A DNA stretch of 64,000 bases from positions 1-64,000 of the forward strand of contig CAUWHJ010000009.1 in NCBI GenBank assembly GCA_963558655.1. The letters are read 5' to 3'. Numbering within the stretch: the stretch's first letter is position 1; every line of letters starts with the position of its first letter. The notes beneath the pieces are model-generated. The model had not been told where the DNA came from. It made no database searches and saw only the letters and a list, made by a program, of their open reading frames with translations. The DNA comes from UMGS1590 sp963558655. GTDB taxonomy: Bacteria > Bacillota > Peptococcia > Peptococcales > Peptococcaceae. Shown here one piece after another: positions 1 through 8,146 of this stretch. The position numbers and the translations under genes were made by a program.

Positions 1-13
1 GGGTGGTATGGCG

Positions 14-44
14 AGAAAAAGGCCACCTATTGGCGACCTTTTTC
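14..44 (-). terminator. hairpin terminator, minus-strand reading
   Basis: The minus strand reads a GGTCGCC/GGTGGCC stem flanked by five A and five T residues. Two of the pairs are G-U wobbles that exist only in minus-strand RNA, so it should act on leftward transcripts, such as those of the small genes at 188-733. Confidence 0.5.
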
Positions 45-53
45 GACAAGCTG

Positions 54-87
54 AAACGGTCGTGGAACATTCCACGACCGTTTTTTT
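54..87. terminator. strong hairpin with T run (+ reading)
   Basis: A perfect 12-bp stem, ACGGTCGTGGAA at 56-67 against TTCCACGACCGT at 70-81, is followed by a run of T. It probably ends a plus-strand gene lying left of the window. The flanking A residues would also let it work leftward. Confidence 0.7.
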
Positions 88-187
88 CTATGCCTACAAT
101 CTTACACCTATATAAAATCCACACAGATGTAATATCCATAATTATTTGAGCCATCAAATTATTATGGTATTTCTGTTGGCAGATTTC

Positions 188-337
188 TTATATACTTTTC
201 TTGAGTTTTCCATTAGCAAGCATACCAAGCAACACAACAAAAACATCATCAAATGGTCCCGTCATGAAATCCGCTGGAGATAACACATAAGCAATGACAA
301 GTGCCACTAGTAAAATCTTTTTTGTTTTTACACTCAT
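188..337 (-). CDS. small YkvA/DUF1232-like membrane peptide
   Basis: This is a 49-residue protein. After a lysine-rich start (MSVKTKK) there is one hydrophobic segment, then the signature SPADF..GPFDDV, then a second hydrophobic stretch and a basic tail (GKLKK). SPxDFxPGxxDD is the hallmark of the DUF1232/YkvA membrane family, whose members are usually longer, so this is a minimal version. An AGGAGG ribosome site lies 7 bases before the chosen ATG; an earlier in-frame ATG sits directly against that site and is less likely. It lies just downstream of the YccF gene and may be cotranscribed. No molecular function is known. Confidence 0.65.
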   Translation of the reverse strand: MSVKTKKILLVALVIAYVLSPADFMTGPFDDVFVVLLGMLANGKLKKSI

Positions 338-364
338 TAACATCCCTCCTTCTCACACTTTTCT

Positions 365-733
365 TTAAGAGATTTCTCGCACTTCGCTACCAAATGGCAT
401 AAATGACAGTTTAGCCAGCTTAAAGAACTGTTTACCAAATGGAATACCAACAATCGTAACGCACCACAAAAGGCCAATTAGTGTATTTGCGATGGCCATT
501 TCAATACCAAAGAAAACAATCCAAATAATATTGGCAACGAACGATACCGCGCCACCACCATACTCAATCTCCTTGCCAAACGGCCAAAGAGATATTTTGG
601 CAAACTTGAAACATTGCAATCCATACGGAATGCCAACAATACTCAAACACCATAGCACTCCTGAAAGCAACCACATCAACGCACTGATACAACCACCAAA
701 AACAAACCAGAGAATATTGCCTATCGTTTTCAT
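365..733 (-). CDS. YccF domain inner-membrane protein
   Basis: The 122-residue membrane protein is built from two similar halves. Each has a hydrophobic helix ending in a motif of the type VGIPxG..(C/F)FKxAKxSxxPFG, near residues 33-55 and again near 95-117. This internal duplication with the PFG motif is characteristic of the YccF (DUF307) family of small bacterial inner-membrane proteins, whose role is unknown. I chose the ATG at 733 because AAGG lies 9 bases upstream; a TTG three codons earlier is poorly placed. The neighbouring 49-residue membrane peptide may be in the same transcript. Confidence 0.8.
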   Translation of the reverse strand: MKTIGNILWFVFGGCISALMWLLSGVLWCLSIVGIPYGLQCFKFAKISLWPFGKEIEYGGGAVSFVANIIWIVFFGIEMAIANTLIGLLWCVTIVGIPFGKQFFKLAKLSFMPFGSEVREIS

Positions 734-893
734 AATTTTCAACCTTTCACTTCATCATAATACAATAATACAAATTTCCGCTACAATTTATAGTATAATA
801 ACAGACATCAGCAAACAAAAGGATCCATATGACAAAATAAATGGTCCTAACTCGTCAAAAATAAGCAAATACGTTGATAAAGGAGCCTTAATT

Positions 894-1157
894 ATGGGAA
901 AACGCTCTATTAAAGAAAATAAAAACTTATTTCAACTAGCACGTGAAGAAGCAGGTTTATCCCGCACCGCTGCCAGTGAACGCATGGACTACGTTTCTGA
1001 AAGCCGTATTGAAAAAATCGAAAGCGAAAAAATAATGCCACAGCCAGAAGACGTTCTGGCCATGGCTAAAGCCTATAAAAAACCTCTGCTCAATTATCAT
1101 TATTGTGCTCATCTTTGTCCAATAGGCGTGCGTTACAGTTGGATGCCCACCAAGTAA
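894..1157 (+). pseudogene. XRE-type helix-turn-helix regulator, 3' end lost
   Basis: A well-placed AAAGGAG site precedes an ATG and a protein starting MGKRSIKENKN. The sequence LAREEAGLSRTAASERM followed by RIEKIESEK is a lambda-repressor-like helix-turn-helix. From memory, relatives in anaerobic Bacillota run to about 140-150 residues and carry an NYxCxxxCPIG motif in mid-protein. Here the match stops right after CPIG (codon ending at 1127). The last ten residues instead read antisense through the neighbouring truncated phosphodiesterase gene. The 87-residue product keeps the DNA-binding part but lacks the C-terminal helices. A TATAAT box lies at 794-799. Confidence 0.7.
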
Positions 1158-1304
1158 AACAAGATCATGGCGTTGTGCACCTGTTTCAATATACTTTTTC
1201 ACATTTGGCATAAGACCCATATCTACATATTTTCTTGTAAGTCTTGGGTCCAAACCGTCAACACCTAAGAGCAGGATTTTATCGGCTCTTGCTTTTCTTT
1301 CCAT
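1128..1304 (-). pseudogene. type I phosphodiesterase / AlkP-superfamily gene fragment
   Basis: A good ribosome site (AAGGAGT) and ATG start a protein MERKARADKILLLGVDGLDP that continues to LLGGHPTVT. The N-terminal GxDGxDP metal-site motif and the spacing to HPTVT match the type I phosphodiesterase/nucleotide pyrophosphatase family (alkaline phosphatase fold), whose members usually have several hundred residues. After about 58 residues the similarity ends and the frame runs antisense through the truncated regulator at 894-1157. Only the first metal-binding segment survives, so no activity is expected. A TATAAT-like box lies at 1360-1365 on the minus strand. Confidence 0.7.
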
Positions 1305-1644
1305 TGTTTAACACTCCTTAATCCAATAATTTAACAGTCTAGCCTATTGCTTTAACTTGATTATAGTTTAATAATTTTTTTAAATCTTTTGTATAAACGC
1401 GTCATTTATTGGATAGTGAATAACTAAACAATATGTTGAAATCAAAAATTCTAGTTGGACGAGCATTTTAGATATATTTTTGATTGTACTCAGAAAAGTG
1501 TTTCAAATTGACTTAGGGTCCATGCTTTATCACAATGCCTCCTTACTCAGCTATATATGTATCAATCTAACGAATCTGTCAACAATAATTTTATCTTTCA
1601 AGTTTTCCATTTTTCCTAATTCTCATAAGCTAATAAAACGCTAA

Positions 1645-2586
1645 CTAATCAACTGTCTTTGAAAAATTTTCTTCCATTTTACTAATAAAATGCATAACAA
1701 CTTTATTTTTTAAATGACATGTTTTTACTAATAACAAGTACGTTCCCATTATTTTTTTATCCAAACTAATCATTCTCAGCTTACCATTTTCAGAGAATTC
1801 ATCACGATTCATCTCACAGAACTTTTTAAATAAAAGAGCTCCATATAAATCAGAGTTCTTTATTTGTTCTAATGCTTTTGCGTGAGAATTCGTCATTATA
1901 TGATATTGAATATCGTCTCCAAGCAAATTATTCGATAAACAAAACCCTTTAAATGAAATCAAATTTAAATTGCATATTTCTGATAAAGATATCGTCCGAC
2001 GACTACAAATTGGATTTTGATTTGAAACAACCAAAACAAGTTCATCAAAAATAATGTGAAGCAGTGTATAAGCAGGCAATGCTTTTAAAAAATCGTCAAT
2101 GTGCTCTTGTTCTACGAAACAAGCAATAATATCATAATCTTTGCCTTCGGCATATTCACTAACTTGTTGAATATTAGAAAAGTTGATTTCATCATTATCT
2201 AACAATAAATTCCCGTATTCATTTTGTATTTTATTATACGCATTCATCACAGCATAACTTAACGCACCTGATGTACATAATACACTAACTTTTTGAAGCG
2301 GTTCTATCTCGCCATTATTTTTTATTAGCTTTTTTTCATACAAAGCTGCTATCGCATCATCATAACGAGTCAATACCTCTATAATATGCAAATAAAATCT
2401 TTCACCCGCTTCTGTTAATTCAGATCCTTTTTTGGATCTCTTGAAAAGCACAACTCCCAATTCATCTTCCATACGTTTAATGATTTTACTAAGATTTTGA
2501 GGTGTCGTATAATTTTTTTCACTAGCAATATTCATTGAATGATACCGCACAACATCAACAAATATTTTTAAGTCCTCTATTCTCAT
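1645..2586 (-). CDS. LysR-family transcriptional regulator
   Basis: The product is 313 residues, the usual length of the family. Residues 1-60 form the winged helix-turn-helix (MRIEDLKIFVDVV..., then NLSKIIKRMEDELGVVLFKRSKKG.ELTEAG), with the typical RxxxGxxLTxAG ending. The rest resembles a degenerate periplasmic-binding-protein-like effector domain (for example QVSEYAEGKDYDIIACF). The start at 2586 has GAGG nine bases upstream; upstream ATGs are too close or lack a site. The gene diverges from the small regulator at 2741, and the 154 bp between them hold operator-like palindromes. The effector ligand cannot be read from sequence, and no obvious target operon is adjacent. Confidence 0.85.
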   Translation of the reverse strand: MRIEDLKIFVDVVRYHSMNIASEKNYTTPQNLSKIIKRMEDELGVVLFKRSKKGSELTEAGERFYLHIIEVLTRYDDAIAALYEKKLIKNNGEIEPLQKVSVLCTSGALSYAVMNAYNKIQNEYGNLLLDNDEINFSNIQQVSEYAEGKDYDIIACFVEQEHIDDFLKALPAYTLLHIIFDELVLVVSNQNPICSRRTISLSEICNLNLISFKGFCLSNNLLGDDIQYHIMTNSHAKALEQIKNSDLYGALLFKKFCEMNRDEFSENGKLRMISLDKKIMGTYLLLVKTCHLKNKVVMHFISKMEENFSKTVD

Positions 2587-2670
2587 TTTCATCAACCTCG
2601 TATTAGAAATAATCAAACAATATTTTTTGCTTTTAGTATAAACAAATTTAGAAGTCAATATTAAAAATAC

Positions 2671-2719
2671 TACCATACGGTAGCATTAGAACAGTTGAAA
2701 TGCTATCATCTGATAGCAT
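2671..2719. promoter_or_regulatory. twin operator-like palindromic repeats
   Basis: Two related 16-bp elements, TACCATACGGTAGCAT at 2671-2686 and TATCATCTGATAGCAT at 2704-2719, lie 33 bp apart (about three helical turns) in the divergent gap between the LysR gene and the small HTH gene. The second is part of a perfect 9-bp inverted repeat (2700-2708 with 2711-2719). They are probably autoregulatory operators of the 74-residue HTH protein, but binding is inferred. Confidence 0.6.
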
Positions 2720-2740
2720 GATGCTGAGGTGGTAGGCATC

Positions 2741-2965
2741 ATGTATTTTCAACGATTAGAGGACTTACGTATCGATCATGATAAAACACAGGCTGATATC
2801 AGCCAATTTCTTGGGTGCCAACGTGAAGTATATCGCCGCTACGAAAAAGGAACAAGACAAATTCCAGTAGATATGCTCATTCAACTTGCCGAATTTTACA
2901 ATGTCAGTATTGATTATATCGTTGGACTCACAAATGAAACAAAGCCATACCCAAAAATCAAGTAA
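2741..2965 (+). CDS. small Cro/CI-type HTH regulator
   Basis: This 74-residue protein is almost entirely an HTH_3 domain: LEDLRIDHDKTQADISQFL, then REVYRRYEKGTRQIPVDMLIQLAEFYNVSIDYIVGLT. The latter is a textbook Cro/CI recognition-helix and support-helix pattern. A GAGGTGG site lies 8 bases before the chosen ATG; a GTG four codons earlier overlaps that site. It follows a pair of palindromes in the divergent promoter region and probably represses itself and/or the LysR gene. It faces tgt across a shared terminator at 3023-3056. Confidence 0.85.
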   Translation: MYFQRLEDLRIDHDKTQADISQFLGCQREVYRRYEKGTRQIPVDMLIQLAEFYNVSIDYIVGLTNETKPYPKIK

Positions 2966-3019
2966 GTATTTTCTAAAAAATTCAATCTTCTATAATGTGA
3001 AATAAAATTGATTCTTTTA

Positions 3020-3059
3020 GTTAAAAAGCTGGAACACAAACGTGCTCCAGCTTTTTAAT
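3020..3059. terminator. bidirectional terminator between HTH gene and tgt
   Basis: An 11-bp perfect stem (3023-3033 with 3046-3056) has A and T tails on both sides. It lies between the plus-strand regulator ending at 2965 and the minus-strand tgt ending at 3081, so it can end both transcripts. Confidence 0.85.
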
Positions 3060-3080
3060 ACAATATGCTTATCAAACATT

Positions 3081-4193
3081 TTATATCTTATATCTTGCAA
3101 AAAACTCATCTCGAAACGCAATATAATCATCAGCACGAATTGCTGCACGCAATTCTTCCATAAGATGATTAAGGAAATAGATATTGTGGATAGAAATAAG
3201 GCGATAGGCCAGCATTTCATTGGCTTTGAACAAGTGGCGAATGTAGGCTTTAGTAAAGTGACGACAAGCATAGCAATCACAACCTTCTTCAAGCGGCGAA
3301 AGGTCTTTTGTATATTGCTGCTGCTTAATGCTTTTTCGTCCTTCACGGGTCCAGAAAGCCCCATGCCGCGCAATACGTGTTGCTTGTACGCAATCAAACA
3401 TATCAATACCATAGCCTACTGCTTGTACCAAATTATCCGGATTACCAACGCCCATCAAATAATGCGGTTTATTTTCCGGCATATAAGGCACTGTTTCTGA
3501 TAGTAGCTGGTACATGATTTCATTTGGTTCTCCCACACTAAGACCACCAATGCCAAAACCAGGCAGGTCAAACTTTGCAATTTGCTCAATACTTAATTTA
3601 CGCAAATCTGCATACATACCTCCCTGCACAATCCCAAAAAGCGCTTGATTATTGGGATCTTTTTGCGCCTTCACACAACGTTCCAGCCATCTTGTGGTTC
3701 TTTCCAGGGAATTTTTTGTATAGGTTCTGTCAGCTGTATGAGGAATACATTCATCAAACGCCATGATGATGTCTGCGCCTAAGGCATTTTCGATGTCCAT
3801 AACAGATTCTGGTGTGAACAAATGTTTTGAGCCATCCAAGTGCGAACGAAACATAACACCTTCTTCGGTAATTTTTCGCAAATCACCGAGACTAAAAACC
3901 TGAAAGCCGCCGCTATCCGTGAGAATTGGACGATCCCAATTCATAAAAGTATGTAGTCCACCCAGTTCGCGAATCAGTTCGTGCCCCGGGCGCAAATACA
4001 AATGATAGGTGTTGGAAAGGATAATTTGTGATTTGGCGTCTTCTAATTCATCTGGTGTTAATGTTTTTACCGTTGCTTGCGTTCCTACCGGCATAAAGGT
4101 AGGGGTTTCTATAACACCATGCGGTGTCGTCAAATGCCCTAGGCGCGCACCAGTATGCTTGCATTTTTTTTCAATCGTAAATTCAAAACTCAT
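3081..4193 (-). CDS. tgt: queuine/preQ1 tRNA-guanine transglycosylase
   Basis: The enzyme exchanges guanine-34 of GUN-anticodon tRNAs for preQ1 in queuosine synthesis. It has 370 residues, normal for bacterial Tgt. Visible elements are the substrate-binding loop LTDSGGFQVFSL (Asp93), the GIQ/GGL loop (FGIVQGGM), the catalytic region GIDMFDCVQATR (Asp264/Asp267) and the zinc site Cys305-x-Cys307-x2-Cys310 with His336. The ATG overlaps the queA stop codon (ATGA), so the two queuosine genes are translationally coupled. It is the last gene of ruvC-ruvA-ruvB-queA-tgt and is followed by a bidirectional terminator. Confidence 0.97.
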   Translation of the reverse strand: MSFEFTIEKKCKHTGARLGHLTTPHGVIETPTFMPVGTQATVKTLTPDELEDAKSQIILSNTYHLYLRPGHELIRELGGLHTFMNWDRPILTDSGGFQVFSLGDLRKITEEGVMFRSHLDGSKHLFTPESVMDIENALGADIIMAFDECIPHTADRTYTKNSLERTTRWLERCVKAQKDPNNQALFGIVQGGMYADLRKLSIEQIAKFDLPGFGIGGLSVGEPNEIMYQLLSETVPYMPENKPHYLMGVGNPDNLVQAVGYGIDMFDCVQATRIARHGAFWTREGRKSIKQQQYTKDLSPLEEGCDCYACRHFTKAYIRHLFKANEMLAYRLISIHNIYFLNHLMEELRAAIRADDYIAFRDEFFARYKI

Positions 4194-5230
4194 GGTTTTT
4201 CTCCTGGGTTAATAAACATCGCATCACCAAACGAGAAAAAACGATAACGTTGGTCTACCGCTTCTTTGTAGGCATTAAGGATATGTTCTCGAGAGGACAA
4301 AGCACTTACCAGCATCATCAATGTCGATTTCGGAAGATGAAAATTCGTAATCAAGCCATCAACAATTTGCCATTCGTAGCCAGGATAAATGAAAATATTT
4401 GTCCATCCACTGCCACTCACCAAGCGGCCTTCTTTTGCCGCACTCTCCAGGGCTCGGGTTGAGGTTGTGCCTACCGAAATAATACGGCGACCTTCATCCT
4501 TTGCTTTATTGATACGAGCAGCTGTTTCTTCACTGATTTCATAATACTCAGAGTGCATTTCATGCTCTTCGATGTCTTCTTCGCTCACTGGCTTAAAAGT
4601 ACCCAATCCCACATGCAAAAGCACTTCTTCTATTTCGATACCTTTTTGGCGCAATGTTTCTAACAACGCTGTTGTAAAATGCAGGCCCGCCGTAGGTGCT
4701 GCCGCAGAACCGTCTACTTTTGCATACACTGTCTGATACCGTGATTGATCTTCTAGCTGTTCATGAATATATGGCGGCAGTGGCATGGTGCCAAGTTCTT
4801 CGAGAATTTCTTCAAAAATTCCATTAAAATGAAACGTTACCTTGCGTCCAGCGCTGGTATTATCAATCACTTCTGCTTTAAGTCGACCATCACCAAAATT
4901 GATAACAGTACCAACTTTAGCACGTTTACCCGGATGCACCAACACTTCCCATGTGTTTGGTATATATTCATCACGCTTCAAAAGCAGCACTTCTATCGTT
5001 GCCGAACCGCCTTCTTTTGTACCAAAAATACGTGCCGGCATTACCTTTGTGTTATTGAGCACGAGCACGTCACCAGCATGTAAATAATCAACAATATCTT
5101 TAAATACACGATGTTCAATAACACCGGTTTGTTTATTCATCACAAGCAATCGCGAATGATCGCGCTGTTCTGCTGGATGCTGAGCGATCAATTCTTCTGG
5201 CAAATCATAATCAAAGTCACTGGTTTTCAT
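4190..5230 (-). CDS. queA: S-adenosylmethionine:tRNA ribosyltransferase-isomerase
   Basis: QueA moves the ribosyl group of SAM to preQ1 in tRNA to form epoxyqueuosine. The 346-residue product begins MKTSDFDYDLPEELIAQHP, the conserved family N-terminus, and carries the expected FNNTKVMPAR-type segment (LVLNNTKVMPARIFG) and AAPTAGLHFT. The start at 5230 overlaps the end of ruvB by 14 bp and has a GAGAGGA site about 9 bases upstream; an upstream in-frame ATG would lie deep inside ruvB. It overlaps tgt by 4 bp. Together queA and tgt supply the two committed tRNA-level steps of queuosine synthesis. Confidence 0.97.
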   Translation of the reverse strand: MKTSDFDYDLPEELIAQHPAEQRDHSRLLVMNKQTGVIEHRVFKDIVDYLHAGDVLVLNNTKVMPARIFGTKEGGSATIEVLLLKRDEYIPNTWEVLVHPGKRAKVGTVINFGDGRLKAEVIDNTSAGRKVTFHFNGIFEEILEELGTMPLPPYIHEQLEDQSRYQTVYAKVDGSAAAPTAGLHFTTALLETLRQKGIEIEEVLLHVGLGTFKPVSEEDIEEHEMHSEYYEISEETAARINKAKDEGRRIISVGTTSTRALESAAKEGRLVSGSGWTNIFIYPGYEWQIVDGLITNFHLPKSTLMMLVSALSSREHILNAYKEAVDQRYRFFSFGDAMFINPGEKP

Positions 5231-6296
5231 CAGTTTTGTCCTCTCCTCCTTGTTCGTCATTAAATAAATCTTGTCGCTGATTATCTTCTACCATATGTTT
5301 TGGCATTGGCATACCAAAATGGCGATAAGCCTTTTCCGTTGCCACGCGCCCACGCGGCGTTCGTGCAAGGAAACCTTCTTGAAGCAAAAAAGGTTCGCAA
5401 ACATCTTCTAACGTGACACGTTCTTCACCAATACTGGCAGCTAAGGTATCTAGCCCCACTGGCCCTCCCTTATACTGCTCCATAATAGTCATAAGAAGAT
5501 CACGGTCAAGTTTATCCATTCCGGCATCGTCAACTTCAAGTCGATCCAACGCATAGCGTGCTATCTCTGCATCAATGATGCCATTCCCTTCAACCTGTGC
5601 AAAGTCACGCACACGATTGAGCAATCGATTTGCGATACGTGGCGTTCCCCGTGAGCGACTGGCTATCATCCGTGCGCCATCATCCTCAATAGGTACATTC
5701 ATAAAACGAGCGTTAATGCCCACTATTTCAGATAGTTCGTCTACTGAATAAAACTGTAATCGCTCAACAATCCCAAAACGATCACGCAATGGTGACGACA
5801 AACTGCCCGCACGCGTAGTTGCGCCAATCAAAGTAAATGGCGGAAGATCCATTCTCAGGCTACGTGCACTAGGGCCTTTGCCAATGATAATATCCAGCAC
5901 GTAATCTTCCATTGCAGAATACAACACTTCTTCCACAGAGCGATCAAGGCGATGAATTTCATCAATAAAAAGCAAGTCATAAGGCTGAAGGTTGGTCAAA
6001 AGAGCTACCAAATCACCTGGTCGTTCGATACTTGGTCCGGAAGTTACATGAATATTAACTTCTAATTCATTAGCTATAATTTGTGCAAGTGTTGTTTTGC
6101 CCAGCCCAGGCGGTCCATAAAAAAGGCAATGGTCCAACGCTTCTCCACGTACACGTGCTGCCTCAACATATATCTTCAATTTAGTTTTTACTTTCGTTTG
6201 CCCAATATAATCAGAAAACCGCTTTGGGCGCATATTTTTTTGTACTCTTGCATCCTCTATGGTTTCATTCGAGGATATGATTCGTTCTTCAAGCAT
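5217..6296 (-). CDS. ruvB: Holliday junction branch-migration ATPase RuvB
   Basis: RuvB is the hexameric AAA+ motor that drives branch migration with RuvA. The 359-residue protein has the RuvB N-terminus (RPKRFSDYIGQ), Walker A GPPGLGKTT at residues 61-69, a Walker B ending DEIH, sensor-1 around GATTRAG, the arginine-finger region LRDRFG and the C-terminal winged helix (QEGFLARTPRGRVAT). The ATG lies 3 bp after the ruvA stop, and the 3' end overlaps queA. It is part of the complete ruvC-ruvA-ruvB set, as in many Bacillota. Confidence 0.98.
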   Translation of the reverse strand: MLEERIISSNETIEDARVQKNMRPKRFSDYIGQTKVKTKLKIYVEAARVRGEALDHCLFYGPPGLGKTTLAQIIANELEVNIHVTSGPSIERPGDLVALLTNLQPYDLLFIDEIHRLDRSVEEVLYSAMEDYVLDIIIGKGPSARSLRMDLPPFTLIGATTRAGSLSSPLRDRFGIVERLQFYSVDELSEIVGINARFMNVPIEDDGARMIASRSRGTPRIANRLLNRVRDFAQVEGNGIIDAEIARYALDRLEVDDAGMDKLDRDLLMTIMEQYKGGPVGLDTLAASIGEERVTLEDVCEPFLLQEGFLARTPRGRVATEKAYRHFGMPMPKHMVEDNQRQDLFNDEQGGEDKTDENQ

Positions 6297-6299
6297 AGC

Positions 6300-6914
6300 T
6301 TATCCTCTCGATAAAAAGTTCAAGGCAATTTTGAGTGCATCATTCATATCTTTCTCTGCTAACACATCAGTCGCGTCATAGACCTCTTTGATTTCGCCAG
6401 AACGATAACCTAATGCAAGGAGCGCATCTGTCAGATCGCCTTCTATTGCACTGCTGCCTCCGCGACGCATCGTTTTCTTTTCAGGCTGCACACTTTGTTC
6501 TGCCATCGGAAAAGTTTTTGCGATTTTCTCACCTAATTCAAGAATCAACCGTCCCGCTGTTTTCTTGCCAATACCAGGAAGAGATGACAGTGTCTTTTCG
6601 TCGCCAATTGTAATTGCCGTAATGATTCCTTGCGGTGTACCAACACCCAACATTTGCATAGCACTTTTAGGTCCAATTCCAGAAACACCAATCAGGATAT
6701 TAAACAGTTTTTTTTCTAAAGCTGTGCTGAACCCATATAAACCAATATCATTTTCTCGCACGTGCATATAGGTGTAAATGCCCACTTCTTCACCGATTTC
6801 AAAAAGGCTTTCACCATCATTTGGCATCATTACTTCAAAGCCAACGCCACCTGTCATTACTGTCACCATTGGTCCTTCACAAGCAACGACTGTTCCTTTC
6901 AAATATCCTATCAT
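6300..6914 (-). CDS. ruvA: Holliday junction DNA helicase subunit RuvA
   Basis: RuvA is the tetrameric junction-binding partner of RuvB. The 204-residue protein starts MIGYLKGTVV, has the OB-fold domain, then two helix-hairpin-helix motifs (FNILIGVSGIGPKSAMQML and SLPGIGKKTAGRLILELGEKI) and a small C-terminal domain III that contacts RuvB (DALLALGYRSGEI). Length and motifs are normal. It sits 12 bp after ruvC and 3 bp before ruvB, so the three are one transcript. Confidence 0.98.
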   Translation of the reverse strand: MIGYLKGTVVACEGPMVTVMTGGVGFEVMMPNDGESLFEIGEEVGIYTYMHVRENDIGLYGFSTALEKKLFNILIGVSGIGPKSAMQMLGVGTPQGIITAITIGDEKTLSSLPGIGKKTAGRLILELGEKIAKTFPMAEQSVQPEKKTMRRGGSSAIEGDLTDALLALGYRSGEIKEVYDATDVLAEKDMNDALKIALNFLSRG

Positions 6915-6926
6915 CTTTTTCCTCCA

Positions 6927-7406
6927 TTACACCAAGCCTGAGCGACTATGTGCATGACAAATAGCTATTGCCAATGCATCAGCTGCGTCATCTGGTCGTG
7001 GCAATTCCGGCAGCTTAAGAAAATTTTGAACCATGTACTGAACTTGTTCTTTTTCAGCATGACCATAACCAACCAACGCCTGTTTTACCTGCATTGGAGT
7101 ATATTCACCAACCGGTAATCCTTCTTGAGCAAGGCGCAACAACAACACCCCTCTGGCCTGTCCCACAGTGATTGCCGATGTCACATTACGACCAAAAAAC
7201 AATTTCTCGATGGCTACTTCGTCTGGATGATAATGTTCTATCAGCTGACTGAGGTCGTCATAAATCACTCGCAAACGCTGCGGCATAGCCATTTCTGCCT
7301 TTGTCAGGATGGCACCATAGGCTACACAGCTAATTTTAAAATTTGTCACACGAAGAACTCCATATCCGGTTGTGGCCGTTCCCGGATCCAAACCTAAAAT
7401 AATCAC
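6927..7406 (-). CDS. ruvC: Holliday junction resolvase RuvC
   Basis: RuvC nicks Holliday junctions symmetrically. The 159-residue protein has the expected acidic catalytic set: Asp7 (GLDPGTATTGYG), Glu67 (VAIEKLFF) and the Asp139/Asp140/Asp143 cluster (RPDDAADALAIA). The start codon is GTG at 7406, with a GGTGAG-type site just upstream; no ATG is available near the conserved N-terminus. It is the first gene of the ruvCAB-queA-tgt operon. The promoter should lie in 7407-7500, where I see no clear consensus. Confidence 0.97.
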   Translation of the reverse strand: MIILGLDPGTATTGYGVLRVTNFKISCVAYGAILTKAEMAMPQRLRVIYDDLSQLIEHYHPDEVAIEKLFFGRNVTSAITVGQARGVLLLRLAQEGLPVGEYTPMQVKQALVGYGHAEKEQVQYMVQNFLKLPELPRPDDAADALAIAICHAHSRSGLV

Positions 7407-7503
7407 ATTCTCACCGCCCCATCATCCTACCAATGCGCCGTCATACGCACTGAAAACAGTCTCATGTTAGTATAACAGACATATAACAACCTTGCAAATA
7501 ATA

Positions 7504-7537
7504 CAAAAAGGACACCACAAGACAGTGATATCCTTTA
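7504..7537 (-). terminator. terminator after engB
   Basis: In minus-strand RNA a 12-bp stem (7525-7536 pairing 7507-7518, two G-U pairs) is followed by a T-rich tail. It ends the lon-engB transcript and separates it from ruvC. Confidence 0.7.
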
Positions 7538-7549
7538 TCAACGAGCAAA

Positions 7550-8146
7550 TTATTTTTGAAGAAATGGCGTTAATAAGTCATCAATAGCATCCATACCTAG
7601 CCCTGTTTCAGCAGAAAATAGCAAAATATTTTGTTCGCTTGGCATTTCCAATGCTTTACGAATAACACTTTGTTGTTTTTGATACTGGCCACGAGAAATT
7701 TTATCTGCTTTCGTTGCCACAACTTGTACGGGCTTATCATAATAATTCAACCATTGATACATAGCAATGTCGTCTTTCGTTGGCGAATGACGAATGTCAA
7801 TAACCTGCAATACCAGCTGGCATGCTTCTCGCTTAAGCAGATAATTTTCAATAAACACACCCCATTTTTCTCGTTCTTTTTGGCTGGCTTTGGCAAAACC
7901 ATAGCCAGACAAATCAACGAAATAAAACGGCGAGAGATCGGTTTCGATCTCATAATAATTAAGCTCCCGTGTTTTCCCAGGTTGAGAACTGGTGCGCGCT
8001 AAATTTTTGCGATTGATGATGCGATTGATAAATGAAGATTTACCAACATTAGAACGACCGCAAAGAGCAAACTCCGGATAACCTGTATCAGGATACTGTT
8101 TTGGCGATACGGCCCCTATCAGAAACTTACTATTCTTTACAATCAT
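7550..8146 (-). CDS. engB: ribosome-biogenesis GTP-binding protein EngB/YsxC
   Basis: This essential GTPase acts in 50S subunit assembly. The 198-residue protein has G1 GRSNVGKSS (residues 30-38), G3 DLSGYG, G4 TKAD and G5 near SAETG, in the order and spacing of the YihA/EngB family. Its ATG overlaps the lon stop (ATGA), a gene pairing common in Bacillota. A hairpin terminator follows it. Confidence 0.97.
   Translation of the reverse strand: MIVKNSKFLIGAVSPKQYPDTGYPEFALCGRSNVGKSSFINRIINRKNLARTSSQPGKTRELNYYEIETDLSPFYFVDLSGYGFAKASQKEREKWGVFIENYLLKREACQLVLQVIDIRHSPTKDDIAMYQWLNYYDKPVQVVATKADKISRGQYQKQQSVIRKALEMPSEQNILLFSAETGLGMDAIDDLLTPFLQK

Noticed and set aside
1..53. End of a plus-strand gene reading to a TGA at 52-54
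   Set aside because: Only 17 codons are visible, two other frames are also open, and there is no motif to support any of them.
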